From positions 1,550,001-1,614,000 of the forward strand of contig CAWGSP010000001.1 of NCBI GenBank assembly GCA_963825335.1: a stretch of DNA of 64,000 bases. The letters are read 5' to 3'. A program made the position numbers and the translations under genes. Each line of letters begins with the position of its first letter. The stretch's first letter is position 1. The DNA is from Methanobacterium_B sp963825335. GTDB lineage: Archaea > Methanobacteriota > Methanobacteria > Methanobacteriales > Methanobacteriaceae. This document shows, piece after piece, positions 50,924 through 60,027 of the stretch. The notes under the pieces are model-generated. The model ran no database searches, was not told the DNA's origin, and worked only from the letters and a program-made list of their open reading frames with translations.

Positions 50924-51706
50924 ATGAACATGAGTGAAATAATTAAGGATTCTTTGAGTTATCCGTTTTCGGATTGGAAAAAAATTCTCATTTTGGGATT
51001 TATAATTTTGATTAGTAATCTGTATGTGGATATGTTTTTTAAAAGTGTTGCAGGTCTTTTATTTTTAATTAGTTTTTTGATTTCATTTTTTGTATTGGGT
51101 TATGGGTTTAGAATTATTAAATCCTCTTTAAACAATGTTGATGAACTTCCAAAATATAATGATTGGAGGGGAATGTTCAAAGATGGTGTCAGGGTTTATA
51201 TAGTGCATTTGGTATATTTAATCCCTGTTCTTTTATTATTATTATTTGTATTTTCGCCTAGTTTTTTTTATGCAATTATTGATCCTTCGTCATTAAATAT
51301 GTTAGTAGGGTATTTATCTGAATTAATTATAGCTCTTGTTTCTGGGTCAATCAATATTTTTGTTGGTAAGGCTGGAATTTTGTTTTTAGCTACAATTTTA
51401 TATCTTTTAATTACAATTCCTATACAATTTATTGGAATAGCAAATATGGCAAATAATAATAGTAATTTAAGTTCTGCATTCAGATTCAGAGAAATATTCA
51501 ATAAAATCAAGATAATAGGATTGAAAAATCTATTAATATGGTATCCTGCTATAATAATCCCATTTTTAATTCTAGATATCTTTCCAAACCCCCATAGGAT
51601 TATTAATATGATTTTAGTGGGATATTTACTAATAATACTTATCGTAAGTCCATATTTATCTATGTATATTTACAGGTTAGTTGCATTATTTTACAACTCA
51701 AAATAA
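50924..51706 (+). CDS. DUF4013 membrane protein
   Basis: A 260-residue integral membrane protein. The N-terminus MSEIIKDSLSYPFSDWKKILILGFI and the following GYGFRIIKSSLNNVDELPKYNDW are the defining start of DUF4013 proteins, which are common in methanogens. About six hydrophobic helices follow, the last ending in SPYLSMYIYRLVALFY. The function of the family is unknown; the conserved cytoplasmic loop with DELPxYNDW suggests an interaction surface. ATG 50924 is used; ATG 50930 (MSEII) is equally good. It is bracketed by two remnants of a ribbon-helix-helix regulator gene. Confidence 0.8.
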   Translation: MNMSEIIKDSLSYPFSDWKKILILGFIILISNLYVDMFFKSVAGLLFLISFLISFFVLGYGFRIIKSSLNNVDELPKYNDWRGMFKDGVRVYIVHLVYLIPVLLLLLFVFSPSFFYAIIDPSSLNMLVGYLSELIIALVSGSINIFVGKAGILFLATILYLLITIPIQFIGIANMANNNSNLSSAFRFREIFNKIKIIGLKNLLIWYPAIIIPFLILDIFPNPHRIINMILVGYLLIILIVSPYLSMYIYRLVALFYNSK

Positions 51707-51736
51707 AAAAACAACCATTTAATATTTTTTTTAATA

Positions 51737-51834
51737 GCTCTATCAAATGCAATGAGCAATGTAAGTAAATCCAATCTAATCATGATAGAGTAACTGAATA
51801 TTTAATGAAGTGTAAAGATTTATTATTAGAATAG
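51737..51834 (+). pseudogene. Second ribbon-helix-helix remnant
   Basis: The DNA closely follows 50455-50520: LSNAMSNVSKSNLI in one frame, then VTEYLMK in another after a break near 51790. It is a duplicated, decayed end of the regulator at 50406. About 100 bases remain. Confidence 0.6.
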
Positions 51835-52486
51835 TATCTAAATCATCATGTTATATTATTTCATGAATATAATTATTAACGAAATACATAAAATCGGTGC
51901 GAAAAGACCGGATAGATTGATGTTGTAAATGAAATGATCAAGGAGAATCCATATAAAAATTAAAGTCCAAATTAAAAGATAATGAGTTCTTAATATTTTT
52001 TTATTCTTTATTGATTGTGGATTCTTTATTAGACAAATATTATAATAAATCCGATAAAAAATGAAATAAACATATTATTGGGATTATGTAATAATTTTAG
52101 ATAATTTGCAAGTTTAAATTCAGTACACATTAAATGTAGGTATCAAATTTAGTCCAATTAAAAATAGTATTATAGAAAAGTAACCTGATAAAACCTTTCT
52201 TCTATAATTATAGGATTTTATATTTATCTGGTACAATTTTAAACATTTAAAACTCCAATTTTATATAGTTTATTTCTTTTAAAAGTATTCAAACGAATTG
52301 GAAATTAAGGTTATGTAAGTTATTGTTAAAGAACGATCTATTATAATATTAATATCCGGAGGTTATTCAAATATTTGAAATGGATAAATATATTGAAAAT
52401 CGTGTAGGACTTAAAAAAGATTAAAAATAGAAACAAGAGTCAAAAAAGGATTTCAATAGTATTACATCTTATATCTACCAATTTTA
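51835..52486. other. Intergenic, no gene seen
   Basis: About 650 AT-rich bases. A GGAGG at about 52360 is followed only by a frame of fewer than 20 codons (MDKYIENRVGLKKD), perhaps the cut end of a lost gene. No repeats or hairpins stand out. Confidence 0.35.
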
Positions 52487-52854
52487 TTAAGACCACATAA
52501 TAATATAAAAAATCATAGATTTAGTCCTATTTGCGGTTACAAGAACATATTGACTATTTTCCGAATCCCAATGAATCCAAGTACTATAGAAGTGAGTGGT
52601 GTCACTGATATTAAAGAAAAATATGATTTTGTACCCATTTGGAAGATAGATATCAATCAAGATCCTTTTTCCCGAAATGATTACAACTGTGGGTGCATGA
52701 TGAAAAATATGAATACGCTCTGACCTTCCCATGATGCCAACTTTTTTGACAGTTCCATTTATTTCATTATTGAAAACCAATCATCAGGCAAATTTTCCGT
52801 TATATTTGCCATTATTTTTTTTGCCTCTACATTCAAATAATCAATCATTTCTTT
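52487..52854 (-). pseudogene. Nitroreductase, distal part (split by insertion sequence)
   Basis: Downstream half of a nitroreductase-family gene whose start lies beyond the insertion sequence at 54110-54275. The reading begins MIDYLNVEAKKIMANITENL (52848), shifts frame near 52777 where one T is missing, and reaches RIHIFHHAPTVVIISGKR, the family signature HAPTVVIISG. After that the sequence drifts from the family and stops at 52487 without the usual C-terminal flavin-binding helix, so it was probably decayed before or after the insertion. Confidence 0.75.
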
Positions 52855-54109
52855 TAGGGTCTTAGATTTTTTTCTTTTTTTAGAGGTTTGTCCTTCTGTA
52901 TTTTAGATGTTTGAAAGTCCTTTTGTTTTGCTATTGTAAAAATACATTTTAATTTTAGTCATATAATTAGAATGGGCCTTCTAAACCGTTAAATTTAAAT
53001 ATTGATACTTACATATTTTTATTGGGCAAATAAAATGAAGCATCATCTAAATTACAGTAAAGAAGACCCAAACTATATCTTGTTGGGTAAAATATTTAAA
53101 ATTATCGGTTCGAGAAAATCAAAAACAATAATGGCTTCAAAAGGCATTAAAAATGTAAATATGATGATTTTATCCGTTAAAATTATTATAACAGCTGTAT
53201 TTTTCAATACAACAATGGAGTTTGTTGTTCAAGAGCTAAAACGAGATAAACGTTTAAGAAAATTTTTTGAAATCTCTGATGTTCCAAATGCTCTTCAAAT
53301 TTCAGAATTTTTATCAAGATTTGAATCCAATACATACATTAAAATCGTTAACAGCATCTTAATGAATACAAAACCCTTAAAAAGACGTGGAAAACTAACA
53401 TTTATCGTTGATGCCACCCCAGTGGATTTGGATTACAATGTAAAACGAAAACCACGTTCCAAAAAATATCTCGAAAAACAGGATCTAAAATGGAGCTATT
53501 CATCCTCTTATGGATTTTATATCGGATTTAAAGCAACCATAGTCATAGAACAGAAATCAGCACTGCCCGTTGCCATCATAATCCATTCAGGAGCTCCGCA
53601 CGATTCCAAAATATTTTCTGAAATAATGGAAAACCTGCAAAAAAGAAGAATAATTCGAAAAAACGACACCATAATATTCGACAGAGGATATTACAGCTAC
53701 ATAAACTACCAAATAGGCATTTCCAAATATAAAATCGTTCCTTTAATTTTTCCAAAAGAAAATTTCAAGATCCAAAAACTAAATGACAAATTAACCTATC
53801 CATTAAGAGTATTTAACAATAAAAAAACCGAAAAACAAGCCAAAAAATTATACAACACATTAAAAACCGAATTATTAAAAAAAATAGCTAAATGGAAAAA
53901 ATACAAACCAATCCGTGGCAAAATAGAAGATTTTTTTAAATTATGCAAATCTGGACTAAGCTTAAAAAAATTACACAAATATACACCAGAATCAGCCAAA
54001 AGAACCACCATTCTAATTGTATTTTTAGCAGGACTCATCACAACAAACGGCTACAACACAAAAACAGCCCTCCAAAAGCTCTCCGAAACCTAAAAAATCT
54101 AAGACCCTA
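52855..54109 (+). mobile_element. Complete insertion sequence with 9-bp target duplication
   Basis: Perfect 18-base terminal inverted repeats TAGGGTCTTAGATTTTTT (52855-52872, and inverted at 54092-54109) bound a 1,255-base element. The direct repeat CATTTCTTT flanks it on both sides (52846-52854 and 54110-54118). It carries one intact transposase. A heavily mutated copy of the same element lies at 19562-20240. It interrupts a nitroreductase gene. Confidence 0.93.
53035..54093 (+). CDS. Transposase, DDE type
   Basis: A 352-residue transposase. Catalytic residues are likely the Asp in LTFIVDATPVDLD, the Asp in TIIFDRGYYSY and the Glu in IRGKIEDFFKLCK. The central block YSSSYGFYIGFKATIVIE is also typical of IS4/IS5-superfamily DDE enzymes. 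ATG 53035 is preferred to the TTG 11 codons upstream, which has no ribosome site. The last codons and stop overlap the right terminal repeat. The enzyme appears complete and the element may still move. Confidence 0.85.
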   Translation: MKHHLNYSKEDPNYILLGKIFKIIGSRKSKTIMASKGIKNVNMMILSVKIIITAVFFNTTMEFVVQELKRDKRLRKFFEISDVPNALQISEFLSRFESNTYIKIVNSILMNTKPLKRRGKLTFIVDATPVDLDYNVKRKPRSKKYLEKQDLKWSYSSSYGFYIGFKATIVIEQKSALPVAIIIHSGAPHDSKIFSEIMENLQKRRIIRKNDTIIFDRGYYSYINYQIGISKYKIVPLIFPKENFKIQKLNDKLTYPLRVFNNKKTEKQAKKLYNTLKTELLKKIAKWKKYKPIRGKIEDFFKLCKSGLSLKKLHKYTPESAKRTTILIVFLAGLITTNGYNTKTALQKLSET

Positions 54110-54275
54110 CATTTCTTTATTTTGTAAATTGTAAAGTGCCATGCTTGATCATTATTTCCGGTAGGGCATATATGGCTGCTTCAATTATCATGTCAAGTTC
54201 TTCATCTTTAATTTGATCTTCGACGTATCTCCTAATACTTCTCCTATTTTTTATGTTTACTAAAATTTTATTCAT
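54110..54275 (-). pseudogene. Nitroreductase, proximal part
   Basis: From ATG 54275, MNKILVNIKNRRSIRRYVED is the flavin-phosphate binding start of a nitroreductase, followed by DEELDMIIEAAIYALPE. One or two lost bases then move the frame to NNDQAWHFTIY, the APSGNNxQxW region. The gene runs into the target duplication of the insertion sequence at 54118 and resumes at 52854; across the junction the protein would read QNKEMIDYL. Besides the insertion there are small deletions, so the gene is dead. Confidence 0.8.
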
Positions 54276-54305
54276 GTTTTTATACTCCTAACATTTTATT
54301 ATTCA

Positions 54306-54507
54306 TTATAGATTTCGCATACCTAATCTCATTTCATATGCTTTTTCACTGTTATCTGGCAAAGTTTTTGGATATACGCTCTTCTTTTCTTCATTTTCTA
54401 TAGTAGATTCAATAATTCTTTGAAATGTTGTAATTTAGATTTGTGTTTATTGATGATTAGAGATTCTGATGATCCAAACATTTGACATGAGTATTTTTTT
54501 TAGTCAT
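54306..54507 (-). pseudogene. Small broken gene of unknown family
   Basis: An ATG at 54507 overlaps the stop of the flavoprotein gene. The reading MTKKNTHVKC shifts to GSSESLIINKHKSKLQHF and again to IESTIENEEKKSVYPKT, ending YEMRLGMRNL before a double stop at 54306. The summed length is about 67 residues. No family is recognised; the tight overlap suggests it was once the second gene of the flavoprotein operon. Confidence 0.4.
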
Positions 54508-55075
54508 AGTTCAATCTCATTGCAAGTTCAGTTACACGTTTACCTAAGTTTTGTGAGGTTTCAATTCCTATTTCATCTATTTTAGTGTCACCAACGCCTG
54601 TACCTCCATAATGAGCCATTGGTGCACCGTCTCCTACGATTATTGCATCATGTATCAAAAGAAAATCATGGATAACTGAGATTGTACTTTCCTGTCCTCC
54701 ATTTCTTGAACCTCCAACAGCAATCGCTCCACAAACTTTATTTTTAAGTCGGAATGATCCTCTTAAAGGTCTTGAACGGTCAATTAAAATCTTCAATTGG
54801 GATGTAACACTTCCAAAGTATACGGGGCTTCCAATGATCATTCCATCAGATTCCGTCATAATTTCCAGTATTTCTCCTATATCATCGTATATTGCACATT
54901 CACCAGTGAATTTACATATATCACAACCAACACACGGTTCAATATTTAATGACCCTAAGTTAATAATATCCGTATCTGCACCGGCCGATTTAGCTGATTT
55001 TAATGCTGTTTCAACCAAATATGATGTATTACCGTCTTTTTTTGGGCTTCCTATAATTCCTATAATCTTGACCAT
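54500..55075 (-). CDS. Iron-sulfur flavoprotein (Isf-like, flavodoxin fold)
   Basis: A 191-residue protein of the NADPH-dependent FMN reductase/flavodoxin fold: IIGIIGSPKKDGNTSYLVE is the FMN phosphate loop and IIGSPVYFGSVTSQLKILIDR the isoalloxazine loop. Between them is the compact cysteine motif C48-x2-C51-x2-C54-x5-C60 (CVGCDICKFTGEC) that in archaeal Isf proteins binds a 4Fe-4S cluster. Such proteins pass electrons and are linked with oxygen or peroxide defence. Ribosome site GGAGG lies 6 bases before ATG 55075. It is divergent from a winged-helix regulator, a common arrangement for redox-responsive control. Downstream genes on the same strand (nitroreductase and a small one) are broken. 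Confidence 0.88.
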   Translation of the reverse strand: MVKIIGIIGSPKKDGNTSYLVETALKSAKSAGADTDIINLGSLNIEPCVGCDICKFTGECAIYDDIGEILEIMTESDGMIIGSPVYFGSVTSQLKILIDRSRPLRGSFRLKNKVCGAIAVGGSRNGGQESTISVIHDFLLIHDAIIVGDGAPMAHYGGTGVGDTKIDEIGIETSQNLGKRVTELAMRLNYD

Positions 55076-55233
55076 TTAAATCCTCCATTTTATTATCATC
55101 TAAATAATAAATGTAGTGATATGATAATATACTTGACGGTCAGTAAAATATAGTTACTACATTATAGTTACTGAGATGACCTTTAAGGTTTTAATAGAAA
55201 CCTTTATTATTTATTAAATCGAAATTGTATTTT
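55076..55233. promoter_or_regulatory. Divergent promoter, flavoprotein and regulator
   Basis: The 158 bases between the two starts include the repeat TAGTTACTACATTATAGTTACTGA (two copies of TAGTTACT, 55151-55174) near the middle. For the regulator, TTTATTATTTATTAAA lies about 30 bases before its ATG with no Shine-Dalgarno sequence, as expected for a leaderless archaeal transcript. Confidence 0.45.
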
Positions 55234-55986
55234 ATGGAGAAGGTAGAAGAAATATACAGTGAGAAAATCGTGGACATTGATGCAAAATTAGACTCAATAC
55301 ATCAAGATATTAAACGTTTGACGGAAAGGTCCAATAAAGAATATCTTGAATTAATGTTAGCCAATTTAAAGAAGGATTTTTTAAATTCCATAACATCTTA
55401 TGTTTCAGATGATAGAGAAAATTGCTTAGAAAGGGGCATGGTGGATCTCTGTGAGATGAGAGATACGTGTAAGTCAAGATTTACAAATTTCCTGGCAAAC
55501 AATGAAGATCTTATAAAACGAGATAATGTTTCGGAAGATATTATTGAAGAGAAGAAAGTAGAATTGAGTGAAATTCAAAAAGGGGCACTGTTTGATAAAT
55601 GCGATATTTGTTTCACTGAAGTAAATACATTATTTAACAAACAACTAGACCTTATTAGTTCACTTCAAATCTACAGCACAAATAAAGAAAAGAGGACTGA
55701 AATATCAACTATTTCAGAAGAAAATTTAGTCAAAAGTGTACTGGAACCATTATCTAATAAACAGAGACTTCAGATACTCAAGTCAATGGCCTCAGAGACC
55801 AGAACATTTTCCACTCTTTCGGAATTGACAGGACTACGTGGCGGTAATTTACTCTTCCACATACAAAAATTATTAGAAACTGATCTCATATTACAAAGAC
55901 ATGAAAGAGGCGATTACATGATAACCAAAAAAGGCTTTAATTTGCTTATAATGCTTGCTGATTTTTCAAAAATTACCGAAAAATGA
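55234..55986 (+). CDS. Winged-helix transcription regulator with N-terminal sensor region
   Basis: A 250-residue cytoplasmic protein. The first 60 residues are charged and heptad-like (VEEIYSEKIVDIDAKLDSIH), probably a coiled coil for dimerisation. The middle contains five scattered Cys, as in CLERGMVDLCEMRDTC and DKCDICF, which could sense redox state or bind metal. Residues about 165-245 are an ArsR-like winged helix: VLEPLSNKQRLQILKSM, FSTLSELTGLRGGNLLFHIQKLL (recognition helix) and ERGDYMITKKGFNLL (wing). It diverges from the Isf-like flavoprotein gene, its probable target. ATG 55234 is preferred to the TTG three codons upstream. Confidence 0.8.
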   Translation: MEKVEEIYSEKIVDIDAKLDSIHQDIKRLTERSNKEYLELMLANLKKDFLNSITSYVSDDRENCLERGMVDLCEMRDTCKSRFTNFLANNEDLIKRDNVSEDIIEEKKVELSEIQKGALFDKCDICFTEVNTLFNKQLDLISSLQIYSTNKEKRTEISTISEENLVKSVLEPLSNKQRLQILKSMASETRTFSTLSELTGLRGGNLLFHIQKLLETDLILQRHERGDYMITKKGFNLLIMLADFSKITEK

Positions 55987-56479
55987 AAATTCTGTGATCT
56001 GTATAATTCATTTTGAAAATAGACACTTTTGTGATGTTTTAAGTGATCTTTATATTCTACTTTGATTGAAGTATTCAAGTTAAAAGCACAATACTTCAAG
56101 ATCTAGACTATTAAAACAGACAATTAAAGATTCATACATACATTTGTTTGTAATAATTTACTGACAAACCTTTGAATAAAATTATCGCTATATCATATTG
56201 TTATCACTTTAAAATTAGATTTGGTTTATCATTTGAAATTATGAAATTATTTAGGAATAGTAAGATTATTATATTCTACACATTTCATGAATTTAGATGC
56301 ATATTGAATCAATTTCATTATCATTTGGTCTAATTCGCGGATTTATTCAAGAATTTTTTCTCAGATAAATCGATTATTTTTATGAGATGGAATTTGATCA
56401 TATTTTTCTTAGATTATTAACTTTTTAGTGCGTGTTTTTTATTTTAAGCGCTAAAAAAAATAAATTATAAATTAGAACA
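55987..56479. other. Intergenic, no gene seen
   Basis: Between the regulator and a membrane protein gene, which converge. A 25-codon minus-strand run (MIMKLIQYASKFMKCVEYNNL) near 56300-56225 resembles the tail of a lost protein but cannot be assigned. Otherwise AT-rich. Confidence 0.3.
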
Positions 56480-57292
56480 TTAATGATTATTTGTATTTCT
56501 TTTGAAATGTTTGGCTACCTTTATTCCAATGTAACTTCCGATAATTACAAACAAAAGATATCCAACTACTGAACCTAATAAAAATATATAACTTAGATTG
56601 ATTCCTATACCCTGTACAAATTGAGTATACAATTTGAATAGTTTTATTATTATTACAATTAAAGCTACATAAATCCCATATTGTATCTTTTTTTCTTTAA
56701 CTAAAAATAAGGTGACAAAACCTCCAATTAAAATCGAAGTAGCATCTACTACAAAATTGATAATCCCATAACTAGTGGAAATTGGATTTATTCCAATAAT
56801 TAATAATAACAAATCAGCACAAAGAGTTGCAACAACAAATCCAACTATGACAGCTATGATTGGACTTAATCCATTGGTCAAATGTTTTGATTTAAACAGT
56901 TGTCTGTTATTTTTTTCGGTCATTTTTGCTATAAATCCGCCAATACCTGTAATTAAAGGAAATAATATGAAGTAGGCTATGGTGGTGCCAATACCTTTGT
57001 ATCCCGCAAGATTGTGTGCTGTTCCAATTGTTTCAAGGGATGCTAATATGAGTCCTAAATAAATTGCATATCTTATTTTATATCCATAATATATTTTGTT
57101 TTCATATTCTTTAGCAAAGTGTGTGGCAACAAAACCACCCATAAGCAAAATTAACATAGCCAAAATGAGAAATATTCCTGTGATCAATTTATTATTTAAA
57201 TTTGGTGCACCTAAAAATCCCGCTAAAGTTACGAATGCTACTATGATCAAAAATGCTCCTAAAATTATAGATAAAATTGGATTAAATCTCAT
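56480..57292 (-). CDS. Polytopic membrane protein with internal duplication
   Basis: A 270-residue protein with about eight hydrophobic helices. The halves resemble each other: NPILSIILGAFLIIVAF with GGFVATHFAKEYENKIYYGY in the first, and SPIIAVIVGFVVATLCADLL with GGFVTLFLVKEKKIQYGIYV in the second, separated by the basic loop KMTEKNNRQLFKSKH. The pattern points to a duplicated four-helix unit. I recognise no named function; similar DUF-type proteins are frequent in Methanobacteriales. AGGAGGAGG stands 8 bases before ATG 57292. It ends in a basic tail HFKRNTNNH. It is monocistronic as far as can be seen. Confidence 0.7.
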   Translation of the reverse strand: MRFNPILSIILGAFLIIVAFVTLAGFLGAPNLNNKLITGIFLILAMLILLMGGFVATHFAKEYENKIYYGYKIRYAIYLGLILASLETIGTAHNLAGYKGIGTTIAYFILFPLITGIGGFIAKMTEKNNRQLFKSKHLTNGLSPIIAVIVGFVVATLCADLLLLIIGINPISTSYGIINFVVDATSILIGGFVTLFLVKEKKIQYGIYVALIVIIIKLFKLYTQFVQGIGINLSYIFLLGSVVGYLLFVIIGSYIGIKVAKHFKRNTNNH

Positions 57293-57652
57293 AAACTTGA
57301 ACCTCCTCCTGATCTAATAAGTAATATTTTAGCATAATTACTTTTCTACTAATTCAAGTATCATTAGACATCATAGCATATTACACTTAAATTCATATTG
57401 ATAAAACCTCAATTATATGTGGAAATAGTGATATGAAACTCAAATAATAACCCTTTAGAGTTAGAGAATTTAAAAAGCATCCAAATAAAATTTAATCAAA
57501 CAACAAAAAAAAAGATATTTTATTTTGTAATAGTGCAGTACGACTAAGTAAAAATTTAGTAATAAAAAAAAATATATTCTAAAGCTTATTTCCGCTAAAT
57601 AGTAAAACCATATAGAAGATTGCATATACAGAATTAACGGAATTTTAATAAT

Positions 57653-57796
57653 ATGATAACTAGTACACCCACATCCACAAAAACTATCACAATTCTAACT
57701 CCAGCATCACTATTAGAAATTATTGTAGGTTTAATTATTATTTTGTTGATTATATGGATAGTCTTGAGACAAAGGAAGAAAAATATCAAAGAGTAA
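57653..57796 (+). CDS. Putative 47-residue single-helix membrane protein
   Basis: From ATG 57653: a Thr/Ser-rich start MITSTPTSTKTITILT, one clear helix LEIIVGLIIILLIIWIVL, and a basic tail RQRKKNIKE, so an outside-N/inside-C topology is likely. No ribosome site stands out, and no family is recognised. The sharp amphipathic layout favours a real small protein. Confidence 0.4.
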   Translation: MITSTPTSTKTITILTPASLLEIIVGLIIILLIIWIVLRQRKKNIKE

Positions 57797-57958
57797 TTCA
57801 TCTAATTTTTAGACCGAATATTTTGAGTAAATAATGAAAATATGGGAAATATTTAAAAAAAATGTAGGAGAATTTTTAAAAATTTTGCTCATTTTAATTG
57901 ATAGTTTATCAACCCAAACTCCTTGCATTTTTACTGTTAGTTTGAATCATTCAAATCT

Positions 57959-57978
57959 ACCTGTAATTTATTACAGGT
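57959..57978. promoter_or_regulatory. Perfect palindrome upstream of the hybrid kinase
   Basis: ACCTGTAAT and ATTACAGGT enclose TT: a 20-base perfect palindrome about 100 bases before the kinase start. It is richer in G and C than its surroundings and fits an operator for a dimeric regulator. Confidence 0.45.
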
Positions 57979-58079
57979 TCGTGTTTTAGAATGTTTTATA
58001 TTACTCCAACCTAAATTAGAGTACAAGATGTAATAACTGATTCGCGATGATTAAAAATTTTTTGTGTGATGAAAATAAA

Positions 58080-59858
58080 ATGGAAGATATCAAGATTCTT
58101 ATTGTAGATGATAAAGATGTAGACGCCATGGACATTAAAAATGCCCTGGAATCCTTCGGATACAGCATACCCTATATAGCCTCGACTTGTGAGGAAGCCG
58201 TAGATAAAGCTACAGAACTCCTACCCGATCTTATTTTATTGGACATAGCACTCAAGGATGATAATGAAGCTATTTCAAAGGTAAAAGAGTTAGATTTGCC
58301 TGTTATCTATTTAACCGCCAATTCAAAAGCATCCAAACTTGAAAAAACACAACTCGCAGATCACAACAACTACATAAATACACCATTGGATAGTAACGAA
58401 TTAAAATACACCATAAAACTCGCGATATACAAAAATAAGATGGAAAAGGAGTTAAAATCGAGCGAAGAAAAATTCAGGAGACTCGCAGAAAATTCCAAGG
58501 ACATGATCTACAAAATGACCATACCCGATGGTGAGTTTCTGTACGTGAATCCTGCAGCCGAAGATATTACAGGATACACACTCGAAGAATTTTATAATTC
58601 AACACGATTACTAAAAAAAAGTATACACCCAGATCATAGGGATTACTATAAAAATACATGGGAAAAACTTTTAGAAGGTGAGATAGTGCCAGTTTATGAG
58701 TATAAAATAATCACCAACTCTGGTGAGGTGAAATGGCTCAACCAACGAAACACAGTTATAACCGATAACGAAGGTAATCCAATTGCAATTGAAGGCATAG
58801 TAACAGATATAACCGAAAGAAAAGATGCCGAGGAAACCTTAAAAATTAATGAAGAAAAATATCGTCAAGTATTTAATAAAGCAAACGATGCAATGTTCCT
58901 TCACAAGTTAGATAACAATGGACCTGGTAAATTTTTGGATGTGAACAATTTAGCATGTGAAATTTTAGGTTACACCCGCAACGAACTATTGCAGATGAGT
59001 CCCAAAGATATTGATACGGTTGAAACCATGGCTAAAACCGAAGAAGTAACACACACTCTGATGAATAATCGTAAGATCACATTCGAAGCAGTCCAAATAT
59101 CTAAGAATGGAAAAAGAATTCCATTTGAGATTAAAGCCCATATTTTTACTTTAAGAGGAGAGAATTATGTTCTATCAATAGCCAGGGATATTGGAGAACG
59201 TAGAAAGGCTGAAAATAAGATTAAAGCATCTCTTGAAGAGAAGGAAATTCTGTTAAAGGAGATACATCACCGTGTTAAAAACAATCTCCAGATCGTGTCA
59301 AGCCTATTAAATCTTCAAACCAGTTATATTGACGACGATAATGTAGCTTTAGATCTCATAAAGGGCAGCCAAAATCGTATAAAATCCATGGCCATGATAC
59401 ACGAAAAATTATATCAATCCAAAAATTTTTCACACATACAGTTTGATAACTACATCGAAAAACTTATTTCAGACCTGTTTTACTCTTATGCAACCACCAA
59501 AAACATAGATCCAGTGATAGATGTTGAAGCCGTTGAGTTAAACATTGAAAATGCAATACCATGCGGTCTTATAATAAATGAATTAATATCTAACAGCCTT
59601 AAATATGCTTTCCCAAACCAGAGAAATGGTAAAATTTATGTTTCACTCAAAAAACATGATGGTGAATATGATTTGACTGTAGGCGATGATGGTATTGGAT
59701 TTCCAGATACATTAGATTATACAAAGACCGATACATTAGGACTCAAGTTGGTGACCAGTCTGGTTGATCAAATTAATGGTAAAATGAGCCTTGATAGGAG
59801 TCATGGTACAAGATTTAATATAAAATTCAAAGCTTCCGATTCCAGGAGATCGATATAA
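58080..59858 (+). CDS. Hybrid sensor kinase, REC-PAS-PAS-HisKA_2
   Basis: A 592-residue soluble kinase. An N-terminal receiver (IKILIVDDKDVDAM, phospho-Asp in LILLDIAL) is followed by two PAS domains (about residues 130-250, FRRLAENSKDMIYKM; and 260-375, YRQVFNKANDAMFLH), then HisKA_2 with LLKEIHHRVKNNLQIV and the ATPase boxes IINELISNSLKYAF, GDDGIGFPD and TLGLKLVTSLV. The receiver in front suggests it is itself controlled by another kinase. Loss of the usual Lys-Pro pair (NYINTPLDS stands in its place) may weaken receiver signalling. ATG 58080 (MEDIKILIV) is chosen; ATG 58047 adds 11 residues. It probably works with single-receiver proteins such as the one at 25411. Confidence 0.85.
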   Translation: MEDIKILIVDDKDVDAMDIKNALESFGYSIPYIASTCEEAVDKATELLPDLILLDIALKDDNEAISKVKELDLPVIYLTANSKASKLEKTQLADHNNYINTPLDSNELKYTIKLAIYKNKMEKELKSSEEKFRRLAENSKDMIYKMTIPDGEFLYVNPAAEDITGYTLEEFYNSTRLLKKSIHPDHRDYYKNTWEKLLEGEIVPVYEYKIITNSGEVKWLNQRNTVITDNEGNPIAIEGIVTDITERKDAEETLKINEEKYRQVFNKANDAMFLHKLDNNGPGKFLDVNNLACEILGYTRNELLQMSPKDIDTVETMAKTEEVTHTLMNNRKITFEAVQISKNGKRIPFEIKAHIFTLRGENYVLSIARDIGERRKAENKIKASLEEKEILLKEIHHRVKNNLQIVSSLLNLQTSYIDDDNVALDLIKGSQNRIKSMAMIHEKLYQSKNFSHIQFDNYIEKLISDLFYSYATTKNIDPVIDVEAVELNIENAIPCGLIINELISNSLKYAFPNQRNGKIYVSLKKHDGEYDLTVGDDGIGFPDTLDYTKTDTLGLKLVTSLVDQINGKMSLDRSHGTRFNIKFKASDSRRSI

Positions 59859-60027
59859 TATGAATGAGTGAGTAGAAATTCTTTTTTTAGTTAGTTATTT
59901 AAAAATTTATTCACATATTAATAATAGTGAATAGATTTTACCATCACATAATATGTATCCTATAATCGGATCCAGAAATTTTTCTGTTTAATTGATTTTT
60001 GATCTTTAATAAACCTCAGGGATAATA

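Larger units (their letters stand above)
57293..58079. other. Intergenic region with one small gene
   Basis: Nearly 790 AT-rich bases upstream of the hybrid sensor kinase. It contains the 47-codon frame at 57653 and the inverted repeat at 57959 listed separately; nothing else is recognised. Confidence 0.4.

Noticed and set aside
57959..57978. Palindrome as part of a tRNA (TTCG next to a stem)
   Set aside because: No acceptor, D or anticodon stems are present around it.
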